Of a stretch of 64,000 nt of DNA, positions 42,435 to 50,977 are shown piece after piece (positions within the stretch are counted from its first letter, which is position 1; each line of letters begins with the position of its first letter). Source of the stretch: Microbacterium sp. TPD7012 (lineage in GTDB: Bacteria; Actinomycetota; Actinomycetes; Actinomycetales; Microbacteriaceae); assembly GCF_003075395.1 (NCBI RefSeq), contig NZ_QDFV01000004.1, positions 423,251 through 487,250 of the forward strand, in the 5' to 3' direction. The translations under genes and the position numbers were made by a program. The notes under the pieces were generated by a model. The model ran no database searches. It saw only the letters and a list, made by a program, of their open reading frames with translations, and had not been told where the DNA came from.

Positions 42435-43259
42435 TCAACCTTCCACGTCAGCCGTGAGCACCAGTCCGTCTAGTGCCTTCTTCGCGCCCCGCTCGGCCGC
42501 CGCAGAGATCGCGTTCATGTCGAGCACGGCACCCGAACCCTGAGCGAGCTGCTCCACGACTTCCTCGATCGCAGCGAGGCGTCCTGCCTGTGAAGCGATG
42601 AGTGTCTGGTTGTGGATCACGATGGGCAGGAGGCCATATGCGGACGACTGAACATCGCCGTACACGTTCTGCCACCCGAGCGGACTGGTTGTTGCCGTCT
42701 CGCCGTTGTTGGGGCCGAACAGTGCCTTGTACACCGCGTCGATCTGCTGCTCTGCGCGCGCGCTCATGTCGTCCTCGTCTCCTCCGCCACCGCTGGCGGA
42801 ACCTGATGTGTCTGCGTAGTCCATGAAGTCGACCGTGTAAGGCCGACCGTTGCGGTCGTAGCCGAAGTTCGAAGCGTGCGTCGGCCAGAGCGTCACATGC
42901 GTGTGTGCGCCACCCGTCTCGGCGACGTTCCACGACCAGTCCTCTTCGCCATACCCCGACGCGCCAGACCATCCGAGGACTTCACCCCGGCGAACGAACC
43001 CGGACGCGCGACGGATGGATGACAGGTGCATGGCTCGGAAGCGCATCCCGTTGTCGAGGTCGACACCCACCCATCGACCTGTCGCGGGGACGATCGAGTT
43101 GCCGGTGTCGTAGATGCGACCATTGGCCGGCGCGAGAACAGGTGTGCCGATCGGGCAGAAGAAGTCCGTCCCCGGTTCTGATGAACGCGGAGACCGGCGC
43201 TGATGCGATGCCCACGAACTCATGCTGCGCGGGCCAACAGGCAGAAGCAGATCACCCAT
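42435..43259 (-). CDS. endolysin with M23 metallopeptidase domain
   Basis: The 274-residue protein has an M23 LytM-type domain (about 20-150): PGTDFFCPIGTPVLAPANGR with D32, MHLS with H78, and the HxH motif GGAHTHVTLWP (H119, H121). The first zinc ligand, normally His in HxGxD, is replaced by Glu28 (SEPGTD). The C-terminal part (about 160-274) is a linker plus a helical region that may bind the cell wall or oligomerise. It should cut peptidoglycan cross-bridges for lysis. Its start overlaps the preceding tail gene. Confidence 0.8.
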   Translation of the reverse strand: MGDLLLPVGPRSMSSWASHQRRSPRSSEPGTDFFCPIGTPVLAPANGRIYDTGNSIVPATGRWVGVDLDNGMRFRAMHLSSIRRASGFVRRGEVLGWSGASGYGEEDWSWNVAETGGAHTHVTLWPTHASNFGYDRNGRPYTVDFMDYADTSGSASGGGGDEDDMSARAEQQIDAVYKALFGPNNGETATTSPLGWQNVYGDVQSSAYGLLPIVIHNQTLIASQAGRLAAIEEVVEQLAQGSGAVLDMNAISAAAERGAKKALDGLVLTADVEG

Positions 43260-44172
43260 TGTCGTCACTCCACTCCTCGGGTTCCTCGGTCGGCTTCTCT
43301 TCCTCAAGCAGGAAGTCGCCACCGAACCGCTCCGCTTTCACCAGCCATGAGAAACGACCGCCTGGAGTCCCAGTGACCGTGAACTTGCCATCCTCAATGT
43401 CGGTCCAGTCGGCGTTGAAACCTCTGCCCGTGACGAGTACGCTCCGGTTCTCCGGTTTCGCCAGATCCTCGAAGTAGTCCGCGAGCTCGACGACGAACTT
43501 GCCATCAGCGCCCAACACCTCGTTGCCCCAGTACTCGATGCCCGAGACGGGAGACTCCGTGGAACCATGACGCAGCCAATGCGTTTCAGGCTTCGACGGG
43601 TGCACCATGCGGAACGACTTCGGGCCAACGACGTCGAGCTCGCCCGCCGTGATCTTCCCCAGCACCAGCGCATCACTCGCAGCCAGCAGCCCCGTAACGC
43701 GGACGGAAGTGGAGGCCGCACCAGTCAGGTACACGGTGCCCGAGGACCGGATCGTGCCACCCAAGTCGCCGTCGATCTGCAGAGACCCGAGTTGGATCAT
43801 TCCACCACCGGTCGGCGTGATCGTAACGGCGCCGGCTTGGATCAGCCCACCCAGGACATTCAGCGTCGTCGCCAGGGTCGTGACGCCGCCGATGTACATC
43901 GTGCCGCTGAACGCCGAATTGCCCGTGACGTTCAGAGTGCCGCGGAAGATCGACGGACCCGTCCAATCGATCGTTCCCGAGCCGTTCAGTGCGCCAGTGA
44001 TGTTCGCCGACCCCGTGACATCAAGGCCACCGTTCTCGATGATGATGTGCCCACCATCACGAACCGTGAAGTTCGCTCGAGAAATCGACGTGTTCTGCAT
44101 CGTCGCAACACCCTGATTGCGTTGCGCGCGCTTCTGATCCGCGGCAGCACCTCGCCCTGGATGATGAACCAT
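43252..44172 (-). CDS. minor tail protein, beta-helix-like
   Basis: The 306-residue protein is made of short glycine-rich strand repeats (GSANITGALNGSGTIDWTGP, FRGTLNVTGNSAFSGTMYIG), suggesting a triple beta helix, then an intramolecular globular tip (LVTGRGFNADWTDIEDGKFT). It probably contributes to the tail tip. The first in-frame ATG overlaps the upstream stop; ATG at 44100 is an alternative start. Confidence 0.7.
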   Translation of the reverse strand: MVHHPGRGAAADQKRAQRNQGVATMQNTSISRANFTVRDGGHIIIENGGLDVTGSANITGALNGSGTIDWTGPSIFRGTLNVTGNSAFSGTMYIGGVTTLATTLNVLGGLIQAGAVTITPTGGGMIQLGSLQIDGDLGGTIRSSGTVYLTGAASTSVRVTGLLAASDALVLGKITAGELDVVGPKSFRMVHPSKPETHWLRHGSTESPVSGIEYWGNEVLGADGKFVVELADYFEDLAKPENRSVLVTGRGFNADWTDIEDGKFTVTGTPGGRFSWLVKAERFGGDFLLEEEKPTEEPEEWSDDNG

Positions 44173-45248
44173 CAGGCACCCCCCACAGGCTGAACGCCAA
44201 CCGTCTTCGTGTCGGACATGTCGCCACTGATCTTCACGACGCGACGCGTGTACCAGCCGTCATCAATCCACGGGTCACCATCGAAACGCAGACGCAGAGT
44301 GTCGCCCACGTCAACCTGCGTGTCGGCAGTCACTTGCAGATCCCACTGCTCTGTCGGCTGGCCATAGGTGACCAGATCCTGGCCCGCCATCATCGACAGT
44401 TGCGATGTCGAGGTGACCGTCTTCGACTGCGTGACCCGTTCAAGCAGAGGCAACGCCGAACCCACATCGAGATTCGAAATCGCCAACATGTCAACCTCAG
44501 AACCCTCGCCAACACGGATCGAGTTGTTCATCATGCGGATGCCGTCGATCGTCTCGGAGAACCCTGTGACCGGAGACTCGTCCGCCGTTGCAGAGAACTC
44601 ACTCGTTGCACCCGACGACCACGGGACACCAGAGTTCGTCACCCACCCGACCGCGCCCGGATCACCCCAGCCCGGACGGAAGTAGATGTCCAGCCCTTGT
44701 TCCATCAGGTCATTCAGGTAGTCCGTCACCGTCGTCAGGTGATACCCGAAGTAGGTGCGAGAGACAGACGGTCCTGACGGTGCGACGCCCGGGATCGTCA
44801 GCGGGAAGAACGCATCAGGCGTGCCCGTGTACGAATCGCGCGCCCACACAAGCCCAGTGTTCAGATGGACACCGAGAACTCCGACGACCGTCTCGGCCCA
44901 CTCCTCGACGTGCTCCTCGGAGTGATCCACGGCCAGGCGCGTGTTCATCAGAGACCAGAGATCTCCCAGCGGGACGTTCACCATGCTCGATCCACGCTTG
45001 TACGTGCGGCCATGGATGTACCCGTTGTATTCGATCTGACCGTCACGCTCGAACGCGAGCATGTACCGCCACGGATGCAGAAGTGCTTTCAGTGCCGCCT
45101 TGCCGAACGAACCATCCAGCGGAACCGTCGCCCGAGACCCAGAATCGCCGGCAGACAGAAGACGCTCATACGACCGAGCAGACGCCGGGATCGTATCCAC
45201 CTTTACGCCAGTGATGCCGTCACACACATGAGTCAGAAGCTCGGCCAC
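44172..45248 (-). CDS. minor tail protein, Gp37-like / baseplate hub
   Basis: The 358-residue protein matches the layout of siphovirus ReqiPepy6 Gp37-like proteins placed after Dit: N-terminal SYERLLSAGDSGSRATVPLD with GYIHGRTYKRGSSMVNVPL, and C-terminal VDVGDTLRLRFDGDPWIDDG. It probably forms the hub of the tail tip (Tal equivalent). GTG start; 13 bp after the Dit gene. Confidence 0.75.
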   Translation of the reverse strand: MAELLTHVCDGITGVKVDTIPASARSYERLLSAGDSGSRATVPLDGSFGKAALKALLHPWRYMLAFERDGQIEYNGYIHGRTYKRGSSMVNVPLGDLWSLMNTRLAVDHSEEHVEEWAETVVGVLGVHLNTGLVWARDSYTGTPDAFFPLTIPGVAPSGPSVSRTYFGYHLTTVTDYLNDLMEQGLDIYFRPGWGDPGAVGWVTNSGVPWSSGATSEFSATADESPVTGFSETIDGIRMMNNSIRVGEGSEVDMLAISNLDVGSALPLLERVTQSKTVTSTSQLSMMAGQDLVTYGQPTEQWDLQVTADTQVDVGDTLRLRFDGDPWIDDGWYTRRVVKISGDMSDTKTVGVQPVGGA

Positions 45249-45261
45249 AACAACCTCGCTT

Positions 45262-46014
45262 CTACATGAACGTGTCGGTCACCCTCTGCGTGAGAGTTCG
45301 AGCACTACTGATCGTCGCCGTCACACCAGGAAGACCCGGTGGAATCGTCCACGGCTGATACGTACCGATCGCATTCGACTGACGGACACCACCCAGGAAC
45401 AACCCCGCCGTAGCGAAGTCGATCTCATGAGCACCAGCAGGAGCCGTCGTCACCGTCACCACACGACCACCAGGACCAGTGACCGTGTAGCCACCAGTGC
45501 CGGCGCCGACCAGGAGGCGCGGTGTGGCGGGGAAGTTGCCACGCTGAGCGGCGGCAGTCCCGGCGGGGAACTCCCGGACCTCGCCGTAAGTCCGTGGATC
45601 GGCCGACCAGAACGTGACGAGGAAGCGAGCCGTCGTCGCATCCAGTTGAGTCATCTGCGTGGCCGACGCCAACCGCACATCGCACCAGCGAGAACCCAGC
45701 GGGCCTTCCATAGCCAACCGAGACGACGAGCCATCAGCAAGCAACCCCGAAAGCCGAGCCTGCATATGCTCAAGACCCTCAGGAGTACGCGACGACATGT
45801 GACCAGAAACCGGGATGACACGCGGCGACAGAAAACCTTGCATGTCGAACGAACCATGAGCAGACGGACGCGCGATCTCTTCACGCCGAACGTCCACCCC
45901 GCCCCAGAAGCTCTTGATGCCATCCGGGTCCAGGACGAACCAGTCGCCATGATGGTCAGCGGGCCAACCCTGAAACTCGATACTCCCGATGCGGGCGCGA
46001 CGATCAGCACGCAT
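45262..46014 (-). CDS. distal tail protein (Dit-like)
   Basis: The 250-residue protein has the Dit profile: an N-terminal belt region (VDVRREEIARPSAHGSFDMQ, ISGH-type VIPVSGHMSSRTPEGLEHMQ) and a C-terminal galectin-like part ending in VTATISSARTLTQRV. It would connect the tail tube with the tip. It starts inside the tape-measure stop (TGATG). Confidence 0.8.
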   Translation of the reverse strand: MRADRRARIGSIEFQGWPADHHGDWFVLDPDGIKSFWGGVDVRREEIARPSAHGSFDMQGFLSPRVIPVSGHMSSRTPEGLEHMQARLSGLLADGSSSRLAMEGPLGSRWCDVRLASATQMTQLDATTARFLVTFWSADPRTYGEVREFPAGTAAAQRGNFPATPRLLVGAGTGGYTVTGPGGRVVTVTTAPAGAHEIDFATAGLFLGGVRQSNAIGTYQPWTIPPGLPGVTATISSARTLTQRVTDTFM

Positions 46015-47915
46015 CAGGCACCCCGCAGTTCGTAGTCCAACCGCTCCGCAGCGATACGACCAATAGTCGTCTCATCCATTCCCGGCGCAGGATGAATGTC
46101 CATCTGCACCGACCTGCCCGAACCAGACCCGCCGATACCCTCAGCGAGAGCGCGGTTCAGCAACCCGGTGTCCACGACCGACTCAGCGCGACCCGCTTCA
46201 GCGAGAACCGCGAGCGTGCCACCCCGGCGAGGGAGGACAGTTCCACCCTCCGCCAGGTGGGGGAGCTTTGGCACCGAGAAATCGATCGTTCCGCCCGTGA
46301 CGTCAGAGACAAAGTTGCCGACCTCATTGAGCGCGTTGAGGAAGTCGTTGATGATGTCGATGAAGACGTTCAGGACTCCCTTACCGATATTCACGATCCC
46401 CTCGAATAGGCCACCAAAGATGTCCTGGATCCCCTGCCACGCCTTCTCCCAGTCGCCTGTGAAGACGCCTGTGAGGAAGGTGATCACACCGCCGAGGACG
46501 GCGACAAGAGTGTCAACAACCGGGATAAGGATGGCGCTGATTGTGTCGACAACGCCCTGGATGATCGGGATGAGAGCGGCGATCACGGTCTGCAAGATCG
46601 GGAAGATTGCAGTGATCAGCTGCATCAGCGGATCGATCAGCGGAAGTACCGCAAGCAGAACCTGCGCGATGATTCCCGCAAGCTGAGTGATGATCGGCAT
46701 CAGTGGCGGAAGGATCTGCGCCAGTAGCTGTGAGAAGACCCCGACAACCTGGGTGAGCACCGGCATCAACGCGGCCAGCACTTGTCCCAGCGCGCCACCG
46801 ATGACAGAAGCCACTTCGCCCAGCGTGCTCGCGAGAAGCGGGATGACCGGACCGAGAACCTGGAACGCCAGAAGCACGGGGGAGAACTGTGTGCCGAGCT
46901 CGAAGATCTGACCAATCAGCGGCCCCACTGCATCGAAGATGCCACGCAAGACCTCGCCGAATGTGATCGCGTTCTTCACCAAGCCAAGCGGGAGAAACGA
47001 GTCCTCTTCCATGAGGTTGCCGGTAAACCCGACCGAGACCACCTTGATCAGCTCGCCGACCGTTGCGCCGAAGGTGGCGGCCCTCTCTTCAAGGGGTGCA
47101 AGGTTCGCAGTGATGGTCTGCAGCAATGGGGCAATCTGATCGAAAACGCCGCCCAGAAGACCCGCACCGATGCGTCCAAGAGAAGCCTGCAGGTTGTCGA
47201 ACGAGCCCTGCACGGTGCCACCCATTGCGGCCGCAACGTTCCCACCCGCAGCCTCGGCAGCTGCCGAGAACTCGGCGAACGAGATCTCGCCGGCTGAGGC
47301 GAGCTCGAACACCTCATCAGTGGAGACGCCCAACAGTTCGGAGAGCTTCTGATAGATCGGGATACCCCGGTCAGAAAGCTGCTGCAGAGTGTCGTTCTGC
47401 GCCTTACCCGTGGATGCGACCTTCGCGAAGATCGAACCCATCTCATCCATCGACCCACCAGCAGCCGCGGCGGTGTTCGCGATCGTCTTGAGCGTGGACG
47501 CCATCTCTTCGCCAGGACCGATACCAGTGGCGGCAAGCTGGGCGGCGACCGTGGCCGCATCGCCGAGCCCGAATGCGGTGCCCTTGACGGACTCGAGCGC
47601 GTTGGCCATCAATCCGTCGACATCCTGCGCCGCGAAGCCAAGGCCTTCCATCTTGGCCGTGGCCTGATCAATGGAGTTGAGGCGTGCGAAACCCTTGGTC
47701 AGGGCCACGCCGAGAGTCCCGACAGCTGCAGCGCCCACCGCTGCTGCACCAATGAGGGCAGCGCCTCCGAGCCCCTTCATCAGCGACCCGCCGAGACTGG
47801 AGCCCCGCTTCTCCAACTGAGAATCGAGTCCGGACGTGCCCTTGGAAATCGAGCCCGCGAGGCCCTTGGTGTCGGCGACGATGCTCACATACGCGGTGGC
47901 GAGTTCGACGGCCAT
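46014..47915 (-). CDS. tail tape measure protein
   Basis: The 633-residue protein has an N-terminal TP901-type domain (VSIVADTKGLAGSISKGTSG), Gly/Ala-rich hydrophobic segments (ALIGAAAVGAAAVGTLGVAL), a long hydrophobic repetitive middle (VLAALMPVLTQVVGVFSQLL, IIQGVVDTISAILIPVVDTL) and a globular C-terminus. It sets tail length and is short for a siphovirus. ATG at 47915 has GGAGG 5 nt upstream. Confidence 0.93.
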   Translation of the reverse strand: MAVELATAYVSIVADTKGLAGSISKGTSGLDSQLEKRGSSLGGSLMKGLGGAALIGAAAVGAAAVGTLGVALTKGFARLNSIDQATAKMEGLGFAAQDVDGLMANALESVKGTAFGLGDAATVAAQLAATGIGPGEEMASTLKTIANTAAAAGGSMDEMGSIFAKVASTGKAQNDTLQQLSDRGIPIYQKLSELLGVSTDEVFELASAGEISFAEFSAAAEAAGGNVAAAMGGTVQGSFDNLQASLGRIGAGLLGGVFDQIAPLLQTITANLAPLEERAATFGATVGELIKVVSVGFTGNLMEEDSFLPLGLVKNAITFGEVLRGIFDAVGPLIGQIFELGTQFSPVLLAFQVLGPVIPLLASTLGEVASVIGGALGQVLAALMPVLTQVVGVFSQLLAQILPPLMPIITQLAGIIAQVLLAVLPLIDPLMQLITAIFPILQTVIAALIPIIQGVVDTISAILIPVVDTLVAVLGGVITFLTGVFTGDWEKAWQGIQDIFGGLFEGIVNIGKGVLNVFIDIINDFLNALNEVGNFVSDVTGGTIDFSVPKLPHLAEGGTVLPRRGGTLAVLAEAGRAESVVDTGLLNRALAEGIGGSGSGRSVQMDIHPAPGMDETTIGRIAAERLDYELRGA

Positions 47916-47951
47916 AGCCACCTCCAGGGACATTTCTGTCCCCGGAGGGGA

Positions 47952-48350
47952 CTACGCGCTTACTGGCACCCGCTCAGCGAGCCACACGGCCATCTCGTCC
48001 AGCGGAAGAGGTTTCTTGCCCATCCGCTCAGGTCGACGACCCGGACGTTCGATCGGCTTCGGGCGGTTGCGGTTCTTGGAACCGTCTTTCGTCTTCGCCC
48101 AAAACAGCATGTGAAGAGAGTCAGCGACATCGGCCAACAGGAACTCGTTCAGGCCCCACATGTGATCCGGGTTCTGCTCCATCCACAGCGCCGACTCGTC
48201 CGGCTTCTGCTGTGTCAGAAGAATCCGTAGATCCCGCCAGGAGAGCCGATCTGTGCCCAGATCGCGAAGCCGCAGACCGTGCCGCAGAACGTCGTATTCG
48301 ACGGCCTCCGGGAACTCGTCTACGAGGTCGCAGAGGCCGAAGATTCCCCC
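47952..48350 (-). CDS. tail assembly chaperone, frameshift extension (T part)
   Basis: The -1 frame downstream of the slip site encodes GIFGLCDLVDEFPEAVEYDV and continues to VWLAERVPVSA. It has no good start of its own and would be made as the C-terminal part of a G-T fusion of about 213 residues beginning at 48592. The fusion coats the tape measure protein during tail assembly in lambda-like phages. Confidence 0.8.
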   Translation of the reverse strand, partial: GGIFGLCDLVDEFPEAVEYDVLRHGLRLRDLGTDRLSWRDLRILLTQQKPDESALWMEQNPDHMWGLNEFLLADVADSLHMLFWAKTKDGSKNRNRPKPIERPGRRPERMGKKPLPLDEMAVWLAERVPVSA

Positions 48351-48592
48351 ACCGTCACGCCCGCATCCCGCTGCCACGCGACGAGCAGGTCCTTCACCTC
48401 AGGAACGGTGAGCGCGTCGATCTTCTTTAGATTCGCCGCATCTGCCGCCTTCTCGATAAGAGCAAACATCTGCTCTCCCGAATCGAGACGACGGAACTCA
48501 CGCACCTCGCCGAACGTCGTGAACACCTGATCGAACTTCGGGAGCGTGATCTTCTGTTTGCCCACCGTGTGGTGGAACTTCTCAAGAGTCAT
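48320..48592 (-). CDS. tail assembly chaperone (G part)
   Basis: The 90-residue protein lies between major tail protein and tape measure, the lambda gpG position. It is helical (VPEVKDLLVAWQRDAGV) and ends 26 nt after the slippery run; most ribosomes stop here, and a minority shift to make the longer protein. Confidence 0.85.
   Translation of the reverse strand: MTLEKFHHTVGKQKITLPKFDQVFTTFGEVREFRRLDSGEQMFALIEKAADAANLKKIDALTVPEVKDLLVAWQRDAGVTVGESSASATS
48345..48350 (-). promoter_or_regulatory. programmed -1 frameshift site
   Basis: Zero-frame codons GTG GGG GAA contain a run of five G. A one-base backward slip of tRNA-Gly on GGG joins the G frame to GGA ATC TTC GGC of the T frame. Confidence 0.65.
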
Positions 48593-48627
48593 GTGCTGAC
48601 CTTTCGTTGGTGCTGACCTGAATGAAA

Positions 48628-48668
48628 CCGGGGATGTGGGAGGTCAGCACGAAAACCCACACCCCCGG
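48628..48668 (-). terminator. hairpin after the major tail protein gene
   Basis: A 13-bp stem with one mismatch (CCGGGGGTGTGGG with CCCACATCCCCGG on the minus strand) is followed by TTTCATT. It should reduce transcription into the tail assembly genes. Confidence 0.7.
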
Positions 48669-48674
48669 CGTCTG

Positions 48675-49256
48675 TCATGCTCCGTCGAAGACCCCGTTGT
48701 CGAGCCACTTGGTGGCCTTGACGCCGTTTCCGTCTGCGAAGCACTCGATGGTGACCTCGTAGCCGATGACATCGCCGTCCGAGTAGGTGATCTCCCCCAC
48801 CTCGGTGATCTGCACGTCCTTCGCGGAGATGCGGATGCGGTTGTCGCCATCCTTGATCTCGAACACGATCTGGAAGTGCGGGAGGGACTCGCCCGTGACC
48901 TGCACCTGGTGGATCGTGCCAGTGGAGACGGTCGCCTCCGTGGTCGTCACGTTGTCGGGGCCGTAGACAGCCTCGAGAACGTCACCGTTCATCGCTTCGA
49001 TGAAACGGAATGTGTACGTCAGAGAGTGCTCATCCTGGACGACCTTGACGACATCGCCGCCCCACGCCTTGATCTTCGTTGTCGACCGCTCGCCACCCTC
49101 GGTGACGCCATCCTCGCCGATGTAGCCGGCGGACTTGTACGCCGCATCGAGAGCAGCGGTGACAGTCGTCGGCGCCGTCGAACCGATAGGTGCGAGCCAG
49201 ATCCCGCCCGATGCCAGCGGCTTTCCGGCGGCAACGTTCGCAACAGTGTTGACCAC
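48675..49256 (-). CDS. major tail protein
   Basis: The 193-residue tail-tube protein has the expected beta-rich sequence (KIKAWGGDVVKVVQDEHSLT, YTFRFIEAMNGDVLEAVYG, GYEVTIECFADGNGVKATKW). The GTG start at 49256 follows AGGAGG. It is flanked by tail terminator and chaperone genes, the standard position, and by a downstream hairpin that would favour its abundant expression. Confidence 0.9.
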   Translation of the reverse strand: MVNTVANVAAGKPLASGGIWLAPIGSTAPTTVTAALDAAYKSAGYIGEDGVTEGGERSTTKIKAWGGDVVKVVQDEHSLTYTFRFIEAMNGDVLEAVYGPDNVTTTEATVSTGTIHQVQVTGESLPHFQIVFEIKDGDNRIRISAKDVQITEVGEITYSDGDVIGYEVTIECFADGNGVKATKWLDNGVFDGA

Positions 49257-49332
49257 GATGGGCCTCCTTCCCCGCCGCAGCGGGCATAAGAAAAGGCCCA
49301 CCCGGACGGATGAGCCTGATTGGTTTGCTGAC

Positions 49333-49725
49333 CTAGATTGCGGACATCTTCATGTCCACCTGAACGGCGAACTGGTACCGATCCTGACCACTATCCGGAT
49401 CAGGAACGTAAGCCATGTCGCCGGCATCCTGAACGCGCGTCACGTCGTCAGACAGTCGCGCCCACGCGAGCACCAGAGCTCGGGTGAGGGAGCAGAGCCG
49501 TTCCGCCGTCACGCTCGAGCTGCCCGAGCAGATGAACACCAGTCGAGGGTGGTCATAGGCAAGTTCGCTGACGCCGCCCGCACGGACTACGCGCACAAAT
49601 CGCGACGAGCCCGTTGCGGGAAACTTCGTGCCGACCTTGGCCGAGTCTCCGAGAGCAGTGAACCTTGCCTTGAGGTACGCGACCGCTCTACCCTCGGCGT
49701 CGGGGGCGATGATGACCTCAGCCAT
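49333..49725 (-). CDS. tail terminator protein
   Basis: The 130-residue protein lies between connectors and major tail protein and resembles lambda gpU-like proteins: EVIIAPDAEGRAVAYLKARF N-terminus, then FVRVVRAGG and RYQFAVQVDMKMSAI. It caps the tail tube when the full length is reached. ATG at 49725 has GGGAGG upstream. Confidence 0.75.
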   Translation of the reverse strand: MAEVIIAPDAEGRAVAYLKARFTALGDSAKVGTKFPATGSSRFVRVVRAGGVSELAYDHPRLVFICSGSSSVTAERLCSLTRALVLAWARLSDDVTRVQDAGDMAYVPDPDSGQDRYQFAVQVDMKMSAI

Positions 49726-49727
49726 GG

Positions 49728-49973
49728 TCACCTCCCGGCATCAAGCGAGCGAATCAGCGTCTGGTTGCGCGCATTGTCGCGGCGAGCATTCGCATTGGCG
49801 GTGATCACCGAAGCGCGGCCACGGTTCTTCCCCTCGAACGTTGAGGCCTCGTATCCAGGACCAGCAGCGTCCGCGATAGCATCAGCCCGCTCACCGAGAT
49901 CGTCGATGACGCCAGGCTCAAGGCGGAGCTCGCGGAACGCACGCAGATTCCACTTGATCTGCGACTTCGCCAT
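49728..49973 (-). CDS. small neck protein, HK97 gp10-like
   Basis: The 81-residue helical protein (ELRLEPGVIDDLGERADAIA, GPGYEASTFEGKNRGRASVI) fits the gp10-like tail-component family in a head-tail joining cluster. Its start overlaps the previous stop, its own stop is 2 bp from the tail terminator start. Confidence 0.7.
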   Translation of the reverse strand: MAKSQIKWNLRAFRELRLEPGVIDDLGERADAIADAAGPGYEASTFEGKNRGRASVITANANARRDNARNQTLIRSLDAGR

Positions 49974-50311
49974 CAGCCATCCACCCTTCGCAGAGTCGCC
50001 ACGTTCGCACGCCGAGTCGAGTCAGTCGGGTGTACCCACTCTCGGGTCTCGCCCTCAACCTCGTACACCTTGCCTCGAGCAGTCACCCGGTCGTGCGGAT
50101 CGAAGACTGTTTCAGCTGGGAAGTACAGGGTCGGCTCAACGATCACGCGGTCATGACCAGCCTCGCGAGGTTCGGATGAAGAACCTGGATCGAACGCGTA
50201 CACGCCAACCTCAACGCCAGGAAGCCAATCCTCGGTTTCGTTGCCATGCGCATCGACGGCGCCAGGGTCGAACACCTCATGCAGCACGTACTCGCTGATC
50301 ACCCGGAACAT
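49973..50311 (-). CDS. head closure (stopper) protein
   Basis: The 112-residue beta-rich protein (GVEVGVYAFDPGSSSEPREA, ARGKVYEVEGETREWVHP) has the small beta-barrel pattern of gp16/FII-type stopper proteins that close the portal channel and accept the tail. The start at 50311 overlaps the adaptor stop. Confidence 0.7.
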   Translation of the reverse strand: MFRVISEYVLHEVFDPGAVDAHGNETEDWLPGVEVGVYAFDPGSSSEPREAGHDRVIVEPTLYFPAETVFDPHDRVTARGKVYEVEGETREWVHPTDSTRRANVATLRRVDG

Positions 50312-50775
50312 CAGATGGTCTCCTGTGGCCACGGATACGGCCAGTATGACGAACTAAATGGCGAGGTGGAAGGGATCAGTTCGATGCTGAATGCGCCGGC
50401 CGAAGCACCCTGAAGCGCACCCAGCTCCTCGTCCGTCAAACCCAGTCCACCCGGCACATCGCCGCCGTATGTCTGCGATCGAGTGTCCGAGAACGGCCCG
50501 GTCGTTGTCGTCGTGTTGACCTGACGCGTTCCGTCCGGGTTCCTGAAAACTCGGATCACCATTGCAACGGTCACGTCGACAGCCGCTTCTAGAAGATCGG
50601 TGCGAGGTGGAACTTCCTCAGCCTCAGCGTCGATGCGCTCCTGCAGATCAGTCACGCGTCGTCGGATCAGCCTCTCAGCACGATCGATCCAGTTCTGGAT
50701 CGACTCATCATCGGTCGGTGCACCCTCACCGATCCACGCGTCGGTGACATCCTCCGGAGTTGTCCAAGATGCCAT
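50311..50775 (-). CDS. head-tail adaptor protein
   Basis: The 154-residue protein has an N-terminal helical bundle (WIGEGAPTDDESIQNWIDRA, ERLIRRRVTDLQERIDAEAE, VDVTVAMVIRVFRNPDG) typical of gp15/gp6/Gp19-type adaptors that dock under the portal, plus a C-terminal loop. It is the first connector after the capsid gene. Confidence 0.8.
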   Translation of the reverse strand: MASWTTPEDVTDAWIGEGAPTDDESIQNWIDRAERLIRRRVTDLQERIDAEAEEVPPRTDLLEAAVDVTVAMVIRVFRNPDGTRQVNTTTTTGPFSDTRSQTYGGDVPGGLGLTDEELGALQGASAGAFSIELIPSTSPFSSSYWPYPWPQETI

Positions 50776-50840
50776 GATGCCCCCTCGTGTGGATCGGTCA
50801 AGGTGGGGGCGCGGAACATGAGCTCCGCGCCCCTCCCCTG

Positions 50841-50975
50841 CTACTTCTTCGCCCGCGGCTTGCGCGCTGGCTTGTCGTCCTGGTCTTCTTCCCAGCCCTG
50901 AGACTTGTACTGCTCTTCGAGGTCACCCTCGACGTGCACCACCGTCCCGGTCTCGGGATGCGTCAGCCGCGCCAT
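50841..50975 (-). CDS. 44-residue protein between capsid and adaptor genes
   Basis: The short protein MARLTHPETGTVVHVEGDLE continues to a Trp and a Lys/Arg-rich tail. Similar small proteins (DUF7302-like) follow capsid genes in actinophages; the role is unknown. Its start lies 2 bp after the capsid stop. Confidence 0.65.
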   Translation of the reverse strand: MARLTHPETGTVVHVEGDLEEQYKSQGWEEDQDDKPARKPRAKK

Positions 50976-50977
50976 GA

